Notes: generated by a model from the sequence alone, not told the origin. A DNA stretch of 64,000 nt from CAYMWF01 sp964394085 [NCBI: uncultured Gemmatimonadota bacterium] (GCA_964394085.1 CAYMWF010000026.1:8412-72411); one strand, 5' to 3'. Shown: positions 33,225-41,629, counted from the first letter of the stretch. Made by a program: numbers and translations.

Positions 33225-34205
33225 ATGGCGGAGAGAATAAAGCTGTGGCACAGGATTCTATGGAACTCTTTCATCGCGCTTCTATCTTCACTGATCGCTT
33301 TTACGGGGATGGCCCGCACGAAGAAGAATGACCCCGGGGCGGGAAAGGCGCGGGCATACAATCTTCACTGGCTGCGGGTGGAAAATGACACCGACAGGGA
33401 TCTGCTCGCCGACCCGGAGGAGGAGGAACTGAGGACCGACCCGCTCGATCCGGACATGAATATGAACCTTCGTCCCGACGGCCCTGAAATCGGCAGGATG
33501 TACCACGACGAAATCGATGGGCTGCCGGTCTGGGAACCGGGAGATCCCGTGCCGAACGAGATTTACCGCATCGATTCTCTCGTCTGGGGCACCGAAACAT
33601 GCGAGGTCTGCGGAGAAATCGTGAACATGGGATTCACTACCATCGTTAATCCCCATGACGATTCGGAGACGGACCTACACTTCATTTCCCTTCACTACCT
33701 GCGTCACGGTTCATTCAGCTACAGCGGCGATATCCACGCCGGCAGAATCGATGTCGCCCGGCTGGCGGAGGTGATGGAGAACGCCCATCTCCTGCCGGTC
33801 GAGCCCGACAGTGACGAAGACCTGCTCGCGGACGCCGAGGAGGAGGAGCTGGGAACGGATCCGTCGGATCGAGACGAGGACGGCAACTGGATCGCCGACG
33901 GCATCGATATTTCACAAGCCCTTCACGCGGAGATCGAGGCGCTGCCGGAAGGCCCTCTTCCCGACCGGATATACAAGATTTTCCATTATGTATACGGGAT
34001 GGAACAATGCGGGATCTGCGGAGAGAGCGTGAACATGGGAACGGTGGAGATTACGGATCCCCTCAGGGAATTGTCATATGAAACTCCGATCATAACCCTG
34101 CATTTTATGAAACACGGGGGGTTCTCTTACAGCGGAACCACCCACGAAGGGAGAGCGGACGTGGCGGCTCTCGCCGATCTTCTGGGATTGCCGCCGGGGT
34201 TCTGA
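33225..34205 (+). CDS. exported protein with duplicated Ca-binding / CxxC module
   Basis: GGGAGG precedes ATG 33225. The 326-aa protein has a signal-anchor-like start (W-N-S-F-I-A-L-L-S-S-L-I-A-F) and then two copies of one ~140-residue module. Each module opens with a thrombospondin-type-3/EF-like acidic loop (D-R-D-L-L-A-D-P-E-E-E-E-L-x-T-D-P; and D-E-D-L-L-A-D-A-E-E-E-E-L-G-T-D-P with D-R-D-E-D-G-N). Each then has I-Y-R/K-I, a C-x-V/I-C-G-E-x-V-N-M-G pair of cysteines, an L-H-Y/F-x-x-H-G-x-F-S-Y-S-G block and a short helix. The CxxC plus H-x-x-x-x-x-S-Y-S could bind a metal. I do not recognise a named family. Confidence 0.8.
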   Translation: MAERIKLWHRILWNSFIALLSSLIAFTGMARTKKNDPGAGKARAYNLHWLRVENDTDRDLLADPEEEELRTDPLDPDMNMNLRPDGPEIGRMYHDEIDGLPVWEPGDPVPNEIYRIDSLVWGTETCEVCGEIVNMGFTTIVNPHDDSETDLHFISLHYLRHGSFSYSGDIHAGRIDVARLAEVMENAHLLPVEPDSDEDLLADAEEEELGTDPSDRDEDGNWIADGIDISQALHAEIEALPEGPLPDRIYKIFHYVYGMEQCGICGESVNMGTVEITDPLRELSYETPIITLHFMKHGGFSYSGTTHEGRADVAALADLLGLPPGF

Positions 34206-34270
34206 CAGCAGCGGCAAAAACGCGGTAATCTACACTTGTCCGGATCGAGCCGGGGGGACGCCTTACCCCC

Positions 34271-34431
34271 AGTGTCATGACAAGTAGTAAATGACGCATA
34301 TTGCGAAGTAGTTTGTCGTTCCGGCAAGGCGCGGCTGATGGAGCATAGCAGCGCTATGCGACTGAGGCCGAAACGCAGCGGGAGCGACAAAGGACAAGTA
34401 AGATGCTTCATTTGATGCTTGACAGGGCACC
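34271..34431. mobile_element. 161-bp MITE-like palindromic element
   Basis: The whole block is an imperfect palindrome centred exactly on 34351. The terminal 29-bp arms (34271-34299 and 34403-34431) match at about 21 positions, an internal pair TTTGTCGTTCC (34312-34322) / GGAGCGACAAA (34381-34391) matches at 10 of 11, and the centre is a perfect GCATAGC-AGC-GCTATGC hairpin. It has no coding capacity. The 17-base string CGACAAAGGACAAGTAA recurs inverted at 57255-57311, and the CTAGTGTCATG end motif recurs at 977-1000. This is a non-autonomous repeat family; the mobilising enzyme is not in the window. Confidence 0.75.
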
Positions 34432-34444
34432 AGTTCTTTATCCC

Positions 34445-34981
34445 ATGCCGATATTCAACATTAAACACGTGAACCCGCTTCGCACACTGCTGGCCGTGGA
34501 GTTCGAGCTTGCATACGCGGCCGCCCTTACAGCCGAGGGGTTGAAACCGGCAAGCCGGTGGGAAAAGGATTTCGGAGAAGAGTCCATCGAGGCATTACGC
34601 CGGATGGGCCTGGAATGCCGGATTGTCAGCCGGACCGTCGAAACCGGCAGGCCCGTAAACGAGCTGCTCCTCAGCAGGAACAGTCTCTTCCTCGACGCTT
34701 ATGTCGATCGGTTCGATGGTTCGAGAATTGATAAGAGTTTCGATACGCAGCGGTTCGAAGGGTTGATTTTCGGTTACCCGGCTTGCTGCGTGGAAGGCTT
34801 CTGCAAGCGGCCGTACTCGAAAAATGCCCTGTCGAAAGAAGACCAGGGGCTCCTCTTCCACTGGGCGTGCGGCGACTGCAAAGTCACGCCTGTCCTTCTG
34901 CCTTTCTACAGGAATATTTACCAGGCCCTGCGGGATCTGGCCGAAAAAAACGGAAAACCGCCCGATCGGTCCTCATGTTGA
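34445..34981 (+). CDS. DUF483-like protein
   Basis: The frame opens with an ATG at 34403 that lies inside the MITE-like element, so the ATG at 34445 (178 aa) is preferred; neither has a good ribosome site. The C-terminal half contains F-G-Y-P-A-C-C-V-E-G-F-C and later W-A-C-G-D-C-K-V-T-P, a cysteine pattern like DUF483-type proteins with a G-Y-P-x-C-C-V motif. The four or five cysteines may bind a metal. The insertion may have removed the native promoter and start, leaving this gene expressed from a new start or silent. Function is unknown. Confidence 0.6.
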   Translation: MPIFNIKHVNPLRTLLAVEFELAYAAALTAEGLKPASRWEKDFGEESIEALRRMGLECRIVSRTVETGRPVNELLLSRNSLFLDAYVDRFDGSRIDKSFDTQRFEGLIFGYPACCVEGFCKRPYSKNALSKEDQGLLFHWACGDCKVTPVLLPFYRNIYQALRDLAEKNGKPPDRSSC

Positions 34982-34997
34982 AGACCGCATCCGTTCA

Positions 34998-36428
34998 TCA
35001 CCGGATATAACCCAGCGCTCTCAGCTGCTCTATGGTTTCACCGTCCAACGCCTGATCGGGTATGTCCGAAGTCTCCTTCTGGGTCAGTTCCCATTCGGCC
35101 AGGTTCTCATCCAGGACCGCGAGCAACCCGGCCCCGGCTTCGGGAGACTCCGCCAGGTTGCGGGTTTCGAGCGGATCGTCCGCAAGATTGTAGACTTCGG
35201 GAGGGCAGCCTTCGATTTTGATATATTTATTGCCCGAATGCCAGACCGCGGTCATCCGGCCGGGGACGGTGTCGCCCTGGCACTCGTCGAACCCCTGCCG
35301 CGTCGGCGGATCCACATATCTCCTCCGCTCCGAAAAGACCGGGGCCACAGATTCACCGGGGGAGCTTCCCGAAAGGGGTGGAAAAAGCTCCCTCGCCATT
35401 GCTTTCGGCACGGGGATGCCGGCGAGGGAAAGCAGGGAAGGGGCGATCTGCACCGAGCTGGTGTTCCCTGAGTATGTCGATCGCTGTCGTGTTTCGCCCG
35501 GCAGCTTGAGGATCAGGGGTACGCGCGCTTCCTCCTGGTAGAGGGTCATTCCGTGAGTCCAGTTGGAATGCTCGCCGAACCCCTCGCCGTGGTCGGACGT
35601 GACGCAGATGATCGACGGCTCGTACGCGGAGATTTCGCGCAGCTTGGCCAGCACGACTCCGACATTGTGATCGGTGTAGGCCACTTCGTTGTCATAAGCC
35701 GGCAACCGGGCGATGAATCCTTTTATTCTCTCGGGATCCTTCGCATCGAGGGCTTTTTCGGGATACCATTTTTTCAGATCCTCGAACGCCTTTGAATAAA
35801 GGGGGTCATCAAGGTTGTATCGCTTGTTGAAAGGCTTCGGCGCCGAATACGGATAGTGCGGATCCCAGTAGTGTATCCACAAGAAGAAAGGACCGCTCCT
35901 GTTTTCAAGCCAGCGCAGAACATCCTTGTTTACGGCCTCTCCGTCCCTCTCGAACTCTCTGCGCCGACCTTCCTCGTAAACTTCGAACCCGGTCGCCAGG
36001 CCCCGATCCCTGTCCAGCACTTTCGAACCCACGAATGCGCCGGTTTCGTAACCTTGTTCGAGAAAAAGCTCGGCCAGCGTCGTTATGCCGCTTCTCATTC
36101 TCCAGCCGTTCATCAGGACTTCGTGCTCCCTGGGGAAGAGGGCCGTCATAATGGAACAGTGGGAAGGGAGTGTATGCGTCATTACCGTATAATGGTTTTC
36201 GAACAGGATTCCGTTTTCAGCCAGCTTGTCGAGGGTTGGACTGGTTTCGGAAGGATACCCGTAACAGCCGAGGTGATCCGCTCTCAATGTATCGATGGTG
36301 ATCAGGATGACCGGGGGCTTTGACGCGGTGAAGTTTCTGATCGGTTTCGAACAGGAAACGCAGACAAAAATAAACAACAGTACCGGGAGCAGGACCGGGA
36401 GGTGTTCGAAACGTTTGCGCGTCGGCAT
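34998..36428 (-). CDS. sulfatase-fold lipoprotein (alkaline phosphatase superfamily)
   Basis: The start at 36428 gives a lipoprotein signal (H-L-P-V-L-L-P-V-L-L-F-I-F, lipobox C-V-S-C); upstream ATGs lack this. The 476-aa product has I-L-I-T-I-D-T-L-R-A-D-H-L-G-C-Y-G, then H-T-L-P-S-H-C-S-I-M-T-A, H-Y-W-D-P-H-Y-P-Y, Y-D-N-E-V-A-Y-T-D and V-T-S-D-H-G-E-G-F-G-E-H. These are the metal-binding motifs of sulfatases. At the nucleophile position it has Thr (T-L-P-S-H), not the C-x-P-S-R that is converted to formylglycine, so a phosphatase or phospho-transferase activity fits better than classical sulfate hydrolysis. The C-terminus L-R-A-L-G-Y-I-R resembles that of the protein at 12117. Confidence 0.82.
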   Translation of the reverse strand: MPTRKRFEHLPVLLPVLLFIFVCVSCSKPIRNFTASKPPVILITIDTLRADHLGCYGYPSETSPTLDKLAENGILFENHYTVMTHTLPSHCSIMTALFPREHEVLMNGWRMRSGITTLAELFLEQGYETGAFVGSKVLDRDRGLATGFEVYEEGRRREFERDGEAVNKDVLRWLENRSGPFFLWIHYWDPHYPYSAPKPFNKRYNLDDPLYSKAFEDLKKWYPEKALDAKDPERIKGFIARLPAYDNEVAYTDHNVGVVLAKLREISAYEPSIICVTSDHGEGFGEHSNWTHGMTLYQEEARVPLILKLPGETRQRSTYSGNTSSVQIAPSLLSLAGIPVPKAMARELFPPLSGSSPGESVAPVFSERRRYVDPPTRQGFDECQGDTVPGRMTAVWHSGNKYIKIEGCPPEVYNLADDPLETRNLAESPEAGAGLLAVLDENLAEWELTQKETSDIPDQALDGETIEQLRALGYIR

Positions 36429-36501
36429 CGAAACATCCGGAGGGCCGATTGTATTTCCGGAAAAGATAAAACTCATTGACTTCTTTTGGTCTTCTGCATG
36501 C

Positions 36502-38472
36502 TTAATCGCCGGCGGCTGCAGCTCTCGCCCGGCGGTCGGGCAGCCTGAAGGGCAGCACATGGTATGACCCGGTCACCTCGAGTTCGCCGGCATGATATGT
36601 CGAATAGCAGTCTGGGCCGCCGTTTCCGGTATCGTTGTCGAGACTGCTGCAGTAGACCCAGTGGCCGCCGCCGTCTGCGGAGAAGCGGAAGCAATAGTCG
36701 TAGAAGCCGCCGCCGGGAGCCGTCATGGTTCCCGCGTATTCGTCATGGTCTCCGTAATCGAGGTTGTAAACCGCCGGAAACCATGTCCAGTCGGGGTTGT
36801 CGATCGGGTTCGACATATCCTCGCCGTATCCCACTTCCGCGATAATCCCGAGGCCCTGGCCTGCACCTTCCGTAATCCCCTCCTCGTAGACTCGGCCGTA
36901 CACCGCACCGGTCCGCCCGCCGGCGCGGACGGTCAGAGTAAGAGGCCACTGCAGGTTGCAGAGGTCCACGGCATCGACCAGCAGAGCGAGCCTGCCCGCC
37001 TGGTCCGGCGAATAACCGTTGACGCCGCCTTCACCGGTATCGTTGCCGTCGAGATCGCCGTATTTCCAGGTCTGCCCGCCGTCCATGGTATATCGGCAGC
37101 AGTAATCGTAGACCCCCGCTTCTCCGGCGCTGCTCACCGAATACCACTCAGGGTCGATCCAGTTCGACTGGTCCCTCACCAGGAGGTGTAGGGTTGAACC
37201 GACGGAGAGATCACGTTCTATCCAGGTCTCGGGGCCCAGGCCGATACCGCGCACCAGTCCCCAGTCCGCGCCGCTTGCGCGGCCGAAGCGCCAGCAGCAG
37301 GAGCCGCCCATGTCGGATACGCACTGGAGACCCTCCGGCGTCACCCTCAGCCCCGACGCCCCCTGCGACCAGAACGGAGCCGGGTCGAGCCAGTCGCCCT
37401 CGAAGCGCCTGAAGAGGGAGCTGTTGCCGGCGATGAATACGGTCTGGTTCTCAACGTCCATCTGCGTCGAAGCCAGCATGTACGGCGGGCCGCCGAACCT
37501 TTCGGAGAACTCGAACCCGTCCCAGGTAATGCCCCGGTCGGTGCTCCCGTAGTAATGGTTCGCGCCTACACCGTAAGTGCCCGAAGCCTGGAATAAAACG
37601 TGGAGATCATCGCCCCGCACCTCGAAATCGACGGCTGCGACCATGGCCTTATACATGTCGAGGGTGAATAGATGGACCGGCCAGTCGAACCAGAGGTTCG
37701 TCCGCAGTTTCTTCTTGAAGTAGACATCGGATATCTCGGGGGCGTACCAGTCGTTGTAAACGAGATAGACGAATTCGTCGTCGGCGGTGAGCCTCATTCC
37801 GCGGAGCTCTCCGCTGTATACTTCGGCGGTTTCGCCCCAGGTAGCGCCGCCGTCCGTGCTGCCGATGTACCACGTGCCGTCCCAGGTGGTGTAGACGATA
37901 TCGATGCAGGTCCCGTATGCAGCTATGCAGGGACGACCGCCGTACTCGACGAGGTTCTGCGGGGCTTCCCATGCGCCGCCGCCCGTTTTCCTCGAGAACC
38001 ACACGCCCCTGGTCTCGAAACCCTCCTCCCAGGCTGCGTAGAGAACGTTCCCCGAAACCGCCATGTCGATGTCGAAGACATCGTCGCCGGTGGGGATTTG
38101 CCCGGGAGCTTCCCACGCCGGCTCCGGACGGGATTCCGGATCGAGGAGACCCATATATTCGTCCGAATCGCCGTAGTCGGTGTTATACAAAGCAGGGAGC
38201 CACGACCAGCCCGGGTTTCCGTCGGGCCGGCTCCCGACCGCTCCGAACCCGGTCTCAGCCTCGATACCTTCCCCCTGTCCCTCTCCCTCGGTGACACCAG
38301 GTTCGTAAACCCGTCCGTAAACAACGTCCGAAACTTCACCCCTGTACATTTCAATCGATTCGGGCCACTGCAGGTTGCACCAGTCAACTTCGAAGGCGAA
38401 CGCTTCCGGAGAGAAAATAACCGCCAGACAGACTGCCGTGGACATCATGATGTAGAAGGCCTGTGTCTTCAT
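36502..38472 (-). CDS. secreted protein: BNR propeller inserted in a duplicated beta domain
   Basis: The signal peptide (Y-I-M-M-S-T-A-V-C-L-A-V-I-F, cleaved near A-F-A) starts a 656-aa protein. A ~120-residue domain opens with V-D-W-C-N-L-Q-W-P, Y-G-R-V-Y-E-P-G-V-T-E-G, G-W-S-W-L-P-A-L-Y-N and D-E-Y. It is interrupted at residue ~115 by a six-bladed BNR/sialidase-like propeller (G-S-T-D-G-G-A-T-W, G-S-T-D-R-G-I-T-W) and resumes at ~455 with Y-D-Y-C-C-R-Y-T-M-D-G-G-Q-T-W. A second, uninterrupted copy of the same domain follows (V-D-L-C-N-L-Q-W-P to D-N-D-T-G-N-G-G). The final ~20 residues look non-native. It ends 74 bp before the sulfatase-fold gene and may be its operon partner. Confidence 0.78.
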   Translation of the reverse strand: MKTQAFYIMMSTAVCLAVIFSPEAFAFEVDWCNLQWPESIEMYRGEVSDVVYGRVYEPGVTEGEGQGEGIEAETGFGAVGSRPDGNPGWSWLPALYNTDYGDSDEYMGLLDPESRPEPAWEAPGQIPTGDDVFDIDMAVSGNVLYAAWEEGFETRGVWFSRKTGGGAWEAPQNLVEYGGRPCIAAYGTCIDIVYTTWDGTWYIGSTDGGATWGETAEVYSGELRGMRLTADDEFVYLVYNDWYAPEISDVYFKKKLRTNLWFDWPVHLFTLDMYKAMVAAVDFEVRGDDLHVLFQASGTYGVGANHYYGSTDRGITWDGFEFSERFGGPPYMLASTQMDVENQTVFIAGNSSLFRRFEGDWLDPAPFWSQGASGLRVTPEGLQCVSDMGGSCCWRFGRASGADWGLVRGIGLGPETWIERDLSVGSTLHLLVRDQSNWIDPEWYSVSSAGEAGVYDYCCRYTMDGGQTWKYGDLDGNDTGEGGVNGYSPDQAGRLALLVDAVDLCNLQWPLTLTVRAGGRTGAVYGRVYEEGITEGAGQGLGIIAEVGYGEDMSNPIDNPDWTWFPAVYNLDYGDHDEYAGTMTAPGGGFYDYCFRFSADGGGHWVYCSSLDNDTGNGGPDCYSTYHAGELEVTGSYHVLPFRLPDRRARAAAAGD

Positions 38473-38521
38473 TCTTCCGGTTTCCGTATTTTTTTTGATG
38501 AATCCAGGGGGTCGAACCGCT

Positions 38522-39292
38522 TTACCCGAGATCCGACGGGCCGATCACCGAAGCGCCGCTGTCAAGCGCTTCAAGGGCGGCGCGTTTTCCGGCGGCATCC
38601 CGCTCGAAAGCGTCGATCCAGTCGGCGGACGAAGCATCGGCCATCGCCTCCGGGGTGATGCGCGACGTGACGGCGAACGCGTCGCGGGAGCTCATTCCGC
38701 CTTCCACCAGGTCGAGAAAGAGTCTTCCGGTGGCGGCTCCCAGCCTGAAAGCCCGTCGGTTCACCTCCACGATCTTCTCACCTTTGCGGGCGAAAAGGGT
38801 TTCGATGTACTCGAGCATGTCCGCGTCATCGAGGTCGAGATACGGAGACGCGGTGCCGATCATCACCATGTTTTGAGCCCTTGCGCTGCCGGCCGCGCGG
38901 GCGAGGCGTGCCGAATCCACAACGACGTGTTTCGGGAAGGTATAAACCTTGTCGAGCACTTCGCCCGGTTCGGGGTAATCGGGTATGTTGATTTCGGGAA
39001 CCGAGCTCGAGACGGCCACGCCGTCCGGCGCCAGGTATTCGGCGTACCGGAGCGCTTCGAGCGGTTCCACTGCAAGTATCATGTCGGCACCGCCGAGGGG
39101 AACGAGGTCGCTGTAAATCTCTTCGTCCGAAATCCTCAGATGGGACTGGACCGCGCCGCCCCGCTGGGCCATGCCGTGTACTTCGGCCTGCTTCACATTA
39201 TAGCCTTTTTTCAATGCCGCGTTATCTAGAACGAAGGCGATCGAAAGGATTCCCTGCCCTCCGACTCCCGCCAGTATTATATCGAGCTTCAT
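38522..39292 (-). CDS. iorB: indolepyruvate ferredoxin oxidoreductase, beta subunit
   Basis: AGGAGG precedes the ATG at 39292. The 256-aa protein starts with D-I-I-L-A-G-V-G-G-Q-G-I-L-S-I-A, the gamma-type domain motif of 2-oxoacid oxidoreductases, then Q-A-E-V-H-G-M-A-Q-R-G-G-A-V and M-I-L-A-V-E-P-L-E-A-L-R-Y. It is slightly longer than the usual ~200 aa because of a C-terminal helical extension. It forms the heterodimer with the alpha subunit encoded 30 bp upstream. The enzyme oxidises aryl pyruvates from aromatic amino acids to aryl-acetyl-CoA with reduction of ferredoxin. Confidence 0.93.
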   Translation of the reverse strand: MKLDIILAGVGGQGILSIAFVLDNAALKKGYNVKQAEVHGMAQRGGAVQSHLRISDEEIYSDLVPLGGADMILAVEPLEALRYAEYLAPDGVAVSSSVPEINIPDYPEPGEVLDKVYTFPKHVVVDSARLARAAGSARAQNMVMIGTASPYLDLDDADMLEYIETLFARKGEKIVEVNRRAFRLGAATGRLFLDLVEGGMSSRDAFAVTSRITPEAMADASSADWIDAFERDAAGKRAALEALDSGASVIGPSDLG

Positions 39293-39322
39293 AGCTTTTA
39301 ACCTCCTGATATCATCAAAACG

Positions 39323-40906
39323 CTAGTCGCGGATCTGTATGCATCTTCTTGTCGGTATGATGACCGAAAGCCCGCGGTGCAGGAATTCTTCTCTTATTAT
39401 GGAGACATTCTCTTCGTGTTTCTTTCTGCGGGGATCCAGCACCCTGATATGTTCTTCGGGCACTCCCAATCCCTTGACCAGGTCGACGAGAGGAGTCCCG
39501 GTGGCCATCGTCTTCTGCCCTCCGGTCATCGCCACCGTTGCATTATCGAGAATGAAGACCGTCATGGGTGTGTCTTCACGGGCCGCCCCGAGCAGAGGAG
39601 TTATGCCTGAATGGGCGAAAGTCGAATCGCCGATCACCGCCGCCACGTACTTCATGCCGGCGTTCGCCGCCCCACGGGCCATCCCTACACTCGCCCCCAT
39701 GCAGACGCAGCTGTCTATCGAGTCGTAAGGCGCATATGCCCCGAGGGTATAACATCCGATATCGCCCATCACCGCGGTTTTTTCATCCAGGTCGGCGATA
39801 ACCTCGTTGAGGGCGTTGTAAGTGTCTATGTGGGAGCATCCCTTGCAGAGCTGGGGAGGCCGTTTCGGAAGCCCGGTCTGCGCTGCTGTCGTCACGACGG
39901 TTCTTTCGAAAGCCGCGGCAACCAGGTCGGGATTTATCTCGCCGGACGAGGGCATGTGGCCGGTGAGCTTGCCGCGGATATCGGCCTCGCCGAGCAACCC
40001 GTTCAGCTTCTTTTCGATGAACGGATACCCGTCTTCAACCACGACGACCGCGTCATGATTGTCAACGAAATCGCGGACCATTTCGGGATTCATAGGATAC
40101 GCCCCGATCTTCAGGTAATCAGGCAACTCACTCCCCTTCCATGCCTCTCTGAAATAGTTGTATCCGACACCCGAACAGATGACCCCGAGCCCGCCTTTGT
40201 CTCCGGTTATGAAATTGTATCCGCATTCGGCGGTATATTCGAGCATGGCCGGCTGCTTGTCGAGAAGTTTCGCGTAGCCTATCCGGGCGAAGGACGGAAG
40301 GAGAACCCAGCCCTTGTCCCCCAGTGAAGGTGCAAGGGAATTCTGCTCCCTCGCCGGAGCCGGAGCCACGTTCGCCCTGCTGTGGGCCAGCCTGGTCACG
40401 ATTCTGACCACCACGGGCACTTTCAGCCTCTCCGAAAGCTCGAAAGCTTCGCGTGTCATGTCGTAGGCTTCCTGCTGATTCGACGGCTCGAAACATGGAA
40501 CCTGGCAGAAATCGGCGAAATACCTGGTGTCCTGCTCGTTCTGCGATGAGTGCATGCCGGGATCGTCGGCGACCACCGCCACCAGCCCGCCGGTCACGCC
40601 GGTCACGCCCGCGTTCATGAATGGGTCGGCGGCCACGTTGAGCCCTACATGCTTCATAACCACCATCGCCCGTTTCGAAGCGTAAGACATGCCCATGGCT
40701 TCTTCGAAAGCCACTTTCTCGTTGGTCGACCAGACTGCGTGGATGTCCAGCCCCCCGGCGCCGACCTCCTTCTCAACGAATTCGAATATTTCAGTCGACG
40801 GGGTGCCGGGATACCCGTAAATCCCGCTTATCCCGGCATGGACGGCGGCCAGGCCGACAGCTTCGTCGCCGAGAAGAATCTGCTGAGTATTGTCTTTATC
40901 TTTCAT
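39323..40906 (-). CDS. iorA: indolepyruvate ferredoxin oxidoreductase, alpha subunit, lacking the ferredoxin domain
   Basis: The 527-aa protein has the alpha domain start (G-D-E-A-V-G-L-A-A-V-H-A-G-I-S-G-I-Y-G-Y-P-G-T-P-S-T-E), S-Y-A-S-K-R-A-M-V-V-M-K-H-V-G-L-N, and the TPP-binding region L-C-K-G-C-S-H-I-D-T and M-G-D-I-G-C-Y-T-L-G. Family IorA proteins usually run to ~600 aa and end in two [4Fe-4S] motifs; here the protein ends at I-P-T-R-R-C-I-Q-I-R-D with no such cysteines. No ferredoxin gene lies next to it. Electrons would have to pass directly to a free ferredoxin, or the protein has other partners. Confidence 0.92.
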   Translation of the reverse strand: MKDKDNTQQILLGDEAVGLAAVHAGISGIYGYPGTPSTEIFEFVEKEVGAGGLDIHAVWSTNEKVAFEEAMGMSYASKRAMVVMKHVGLNVAADPFMNAGVTGVTGGLVAVVADDPGMHSSQNEQDTRYFADFCQVPCFEPSNQQEAYDMTREAFELSERLKVPVVVRIVTRLAHSRANVAPAPAREQNSLAPSLGDKGWVLLPSFARIGYAKLLDKQPAMLEYTAECGYNFITGDKGGLGVICSGVGYNYFREAWKGSELPDYLKIGAYPMNPEMVRDFVDNHDAVVVVEDGYPFIEKKLNGLLGEADIRGKLTGHMPSSGEINPDLVAAAFERTVVTTAAQTGLPKRPPQLCKGCSHIDTYNALNEVIADLDEKTAVMGDIGCYTLGAYAPYDSIDSCVCMGASVGMARGAANAGMKYVAAVIGDSTFAHSGITPLLGAAREDTPMTVFILDNATVAMTGGQKTMATGTPLVDLVKGLGVPEEHIRVLDPRRKKHEENVSIIREEFLHRGLSVIIPTRRCIQIRD

Positions 40907-41242
40907 AATGCCCTTTTCCGTATGGTTAAGACCTTCGAAACCCGCGCCGCGTTCGCCGCGCTGCCGGATTCCAGTTTAAAACAAAAGCTTATTTTAGCAA
41001 ACGCCGCCCTTCCTCACAAGGTCCTTTTCCCGTTCCTGCGCTCCTCGGGTATACATCACGCGCCATCACCCCTGTTCCTGAATTACCTTTTCTGATGAGA
41101 TAGATATGGACAAATGTCCTCATTGCGATCAATATGACAGCGGAGCAGATGTGTGGATTTTGCATGGTAGATAGATTTTCAGCCACCCTCGTTTTTACAG
41201 TATGTGCAGTTTTTCCTGAAACCCCAGCGGAAGGAGGAGTTC
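40907..41242. other. 336-bp intergenic region with a 22-codon CxxC mini-ORF
   Basis: The only frame of interest is 41106-41174 on the plus strand, which begins M-D-K-C-P-H-C-D-Q-Y-D. The C-P-H-C suggests the tip of a zinc ribbon. It has no clear ribosome site and stops after 22 codons, so it may be a gene fragment. Otherwise the stretch shows no gene. Confidence 0.35.
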
Positions 41243-41563
41243 ATGCCGTTCAGGGTCCTGGTTCTTGCTCATGCCCCCGACGCCGATAAAATGAAACACA
41301 GGAGTAAGATTGACACGGGATTATACAACTTGTTCGCCGTTGTCGTGCGGGACCAGAGCCAGGCTGTCCAGACAGCTAAAGAGTTCGTAGAACAGGAACG
41401 TGTCGATTCGATTCTCCTGTGCCCCGGATTCAGACATTCCGCGGTGGCCGAAATCGCAGATGCGGTCGGGCCTCGTGTCGCCGTGGCCGTAGCCAGATGC
41501 GACGGCCCGAGCAGCCGGATTTCAGCCGAGGCCAGGGCCAGGGCTTTCAGCAGGAAGAAATGA
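41243..41563 (+). CDS. DUF6506-family protein
   Basis: GGAGGAG precedes ATG 41243; the frame upstream of it has no site. The 106-aa product matches the family pattern throughout: L-A-H-A-P-D-A-D-K, H-R-S-K-I-D-T-G, L-F-A-V-V-V-R-D-Q, L-C-P-G-F-R-H, V-A-E-I-A-D-A-V-G and A-R-C-D-G-P-S-S-R. Function of the family is unknown; the fold looks like a small alpha/beta protein. It is followed by the ferritin-like gene after 66 bp. Confidence 0.8.
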   Translation: MPFRVLVLAHAPDADKMKHRSKIDTGLYNLFAVVVRDQSQAVQTAKEFVEQERVDSILLCPGFRHSAVAEIADAVGPRVAVAVARCDGPSSRISAEARARAFSRKK

Positions 41564-41629
41564 AACATACACTGCCTGCTGCCGGAGATGAAGCGCAGAG
41601 GGCGGAATGCAGCATAATAGGGGTATGGA

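Noticed and set aside
41107-41119. GGACA/TGTCC palindrome as an operator
   Set aside because: It is very short and overlaps the start of the C-P-H-C mini-ORF; nothing distinguishes it from chance.
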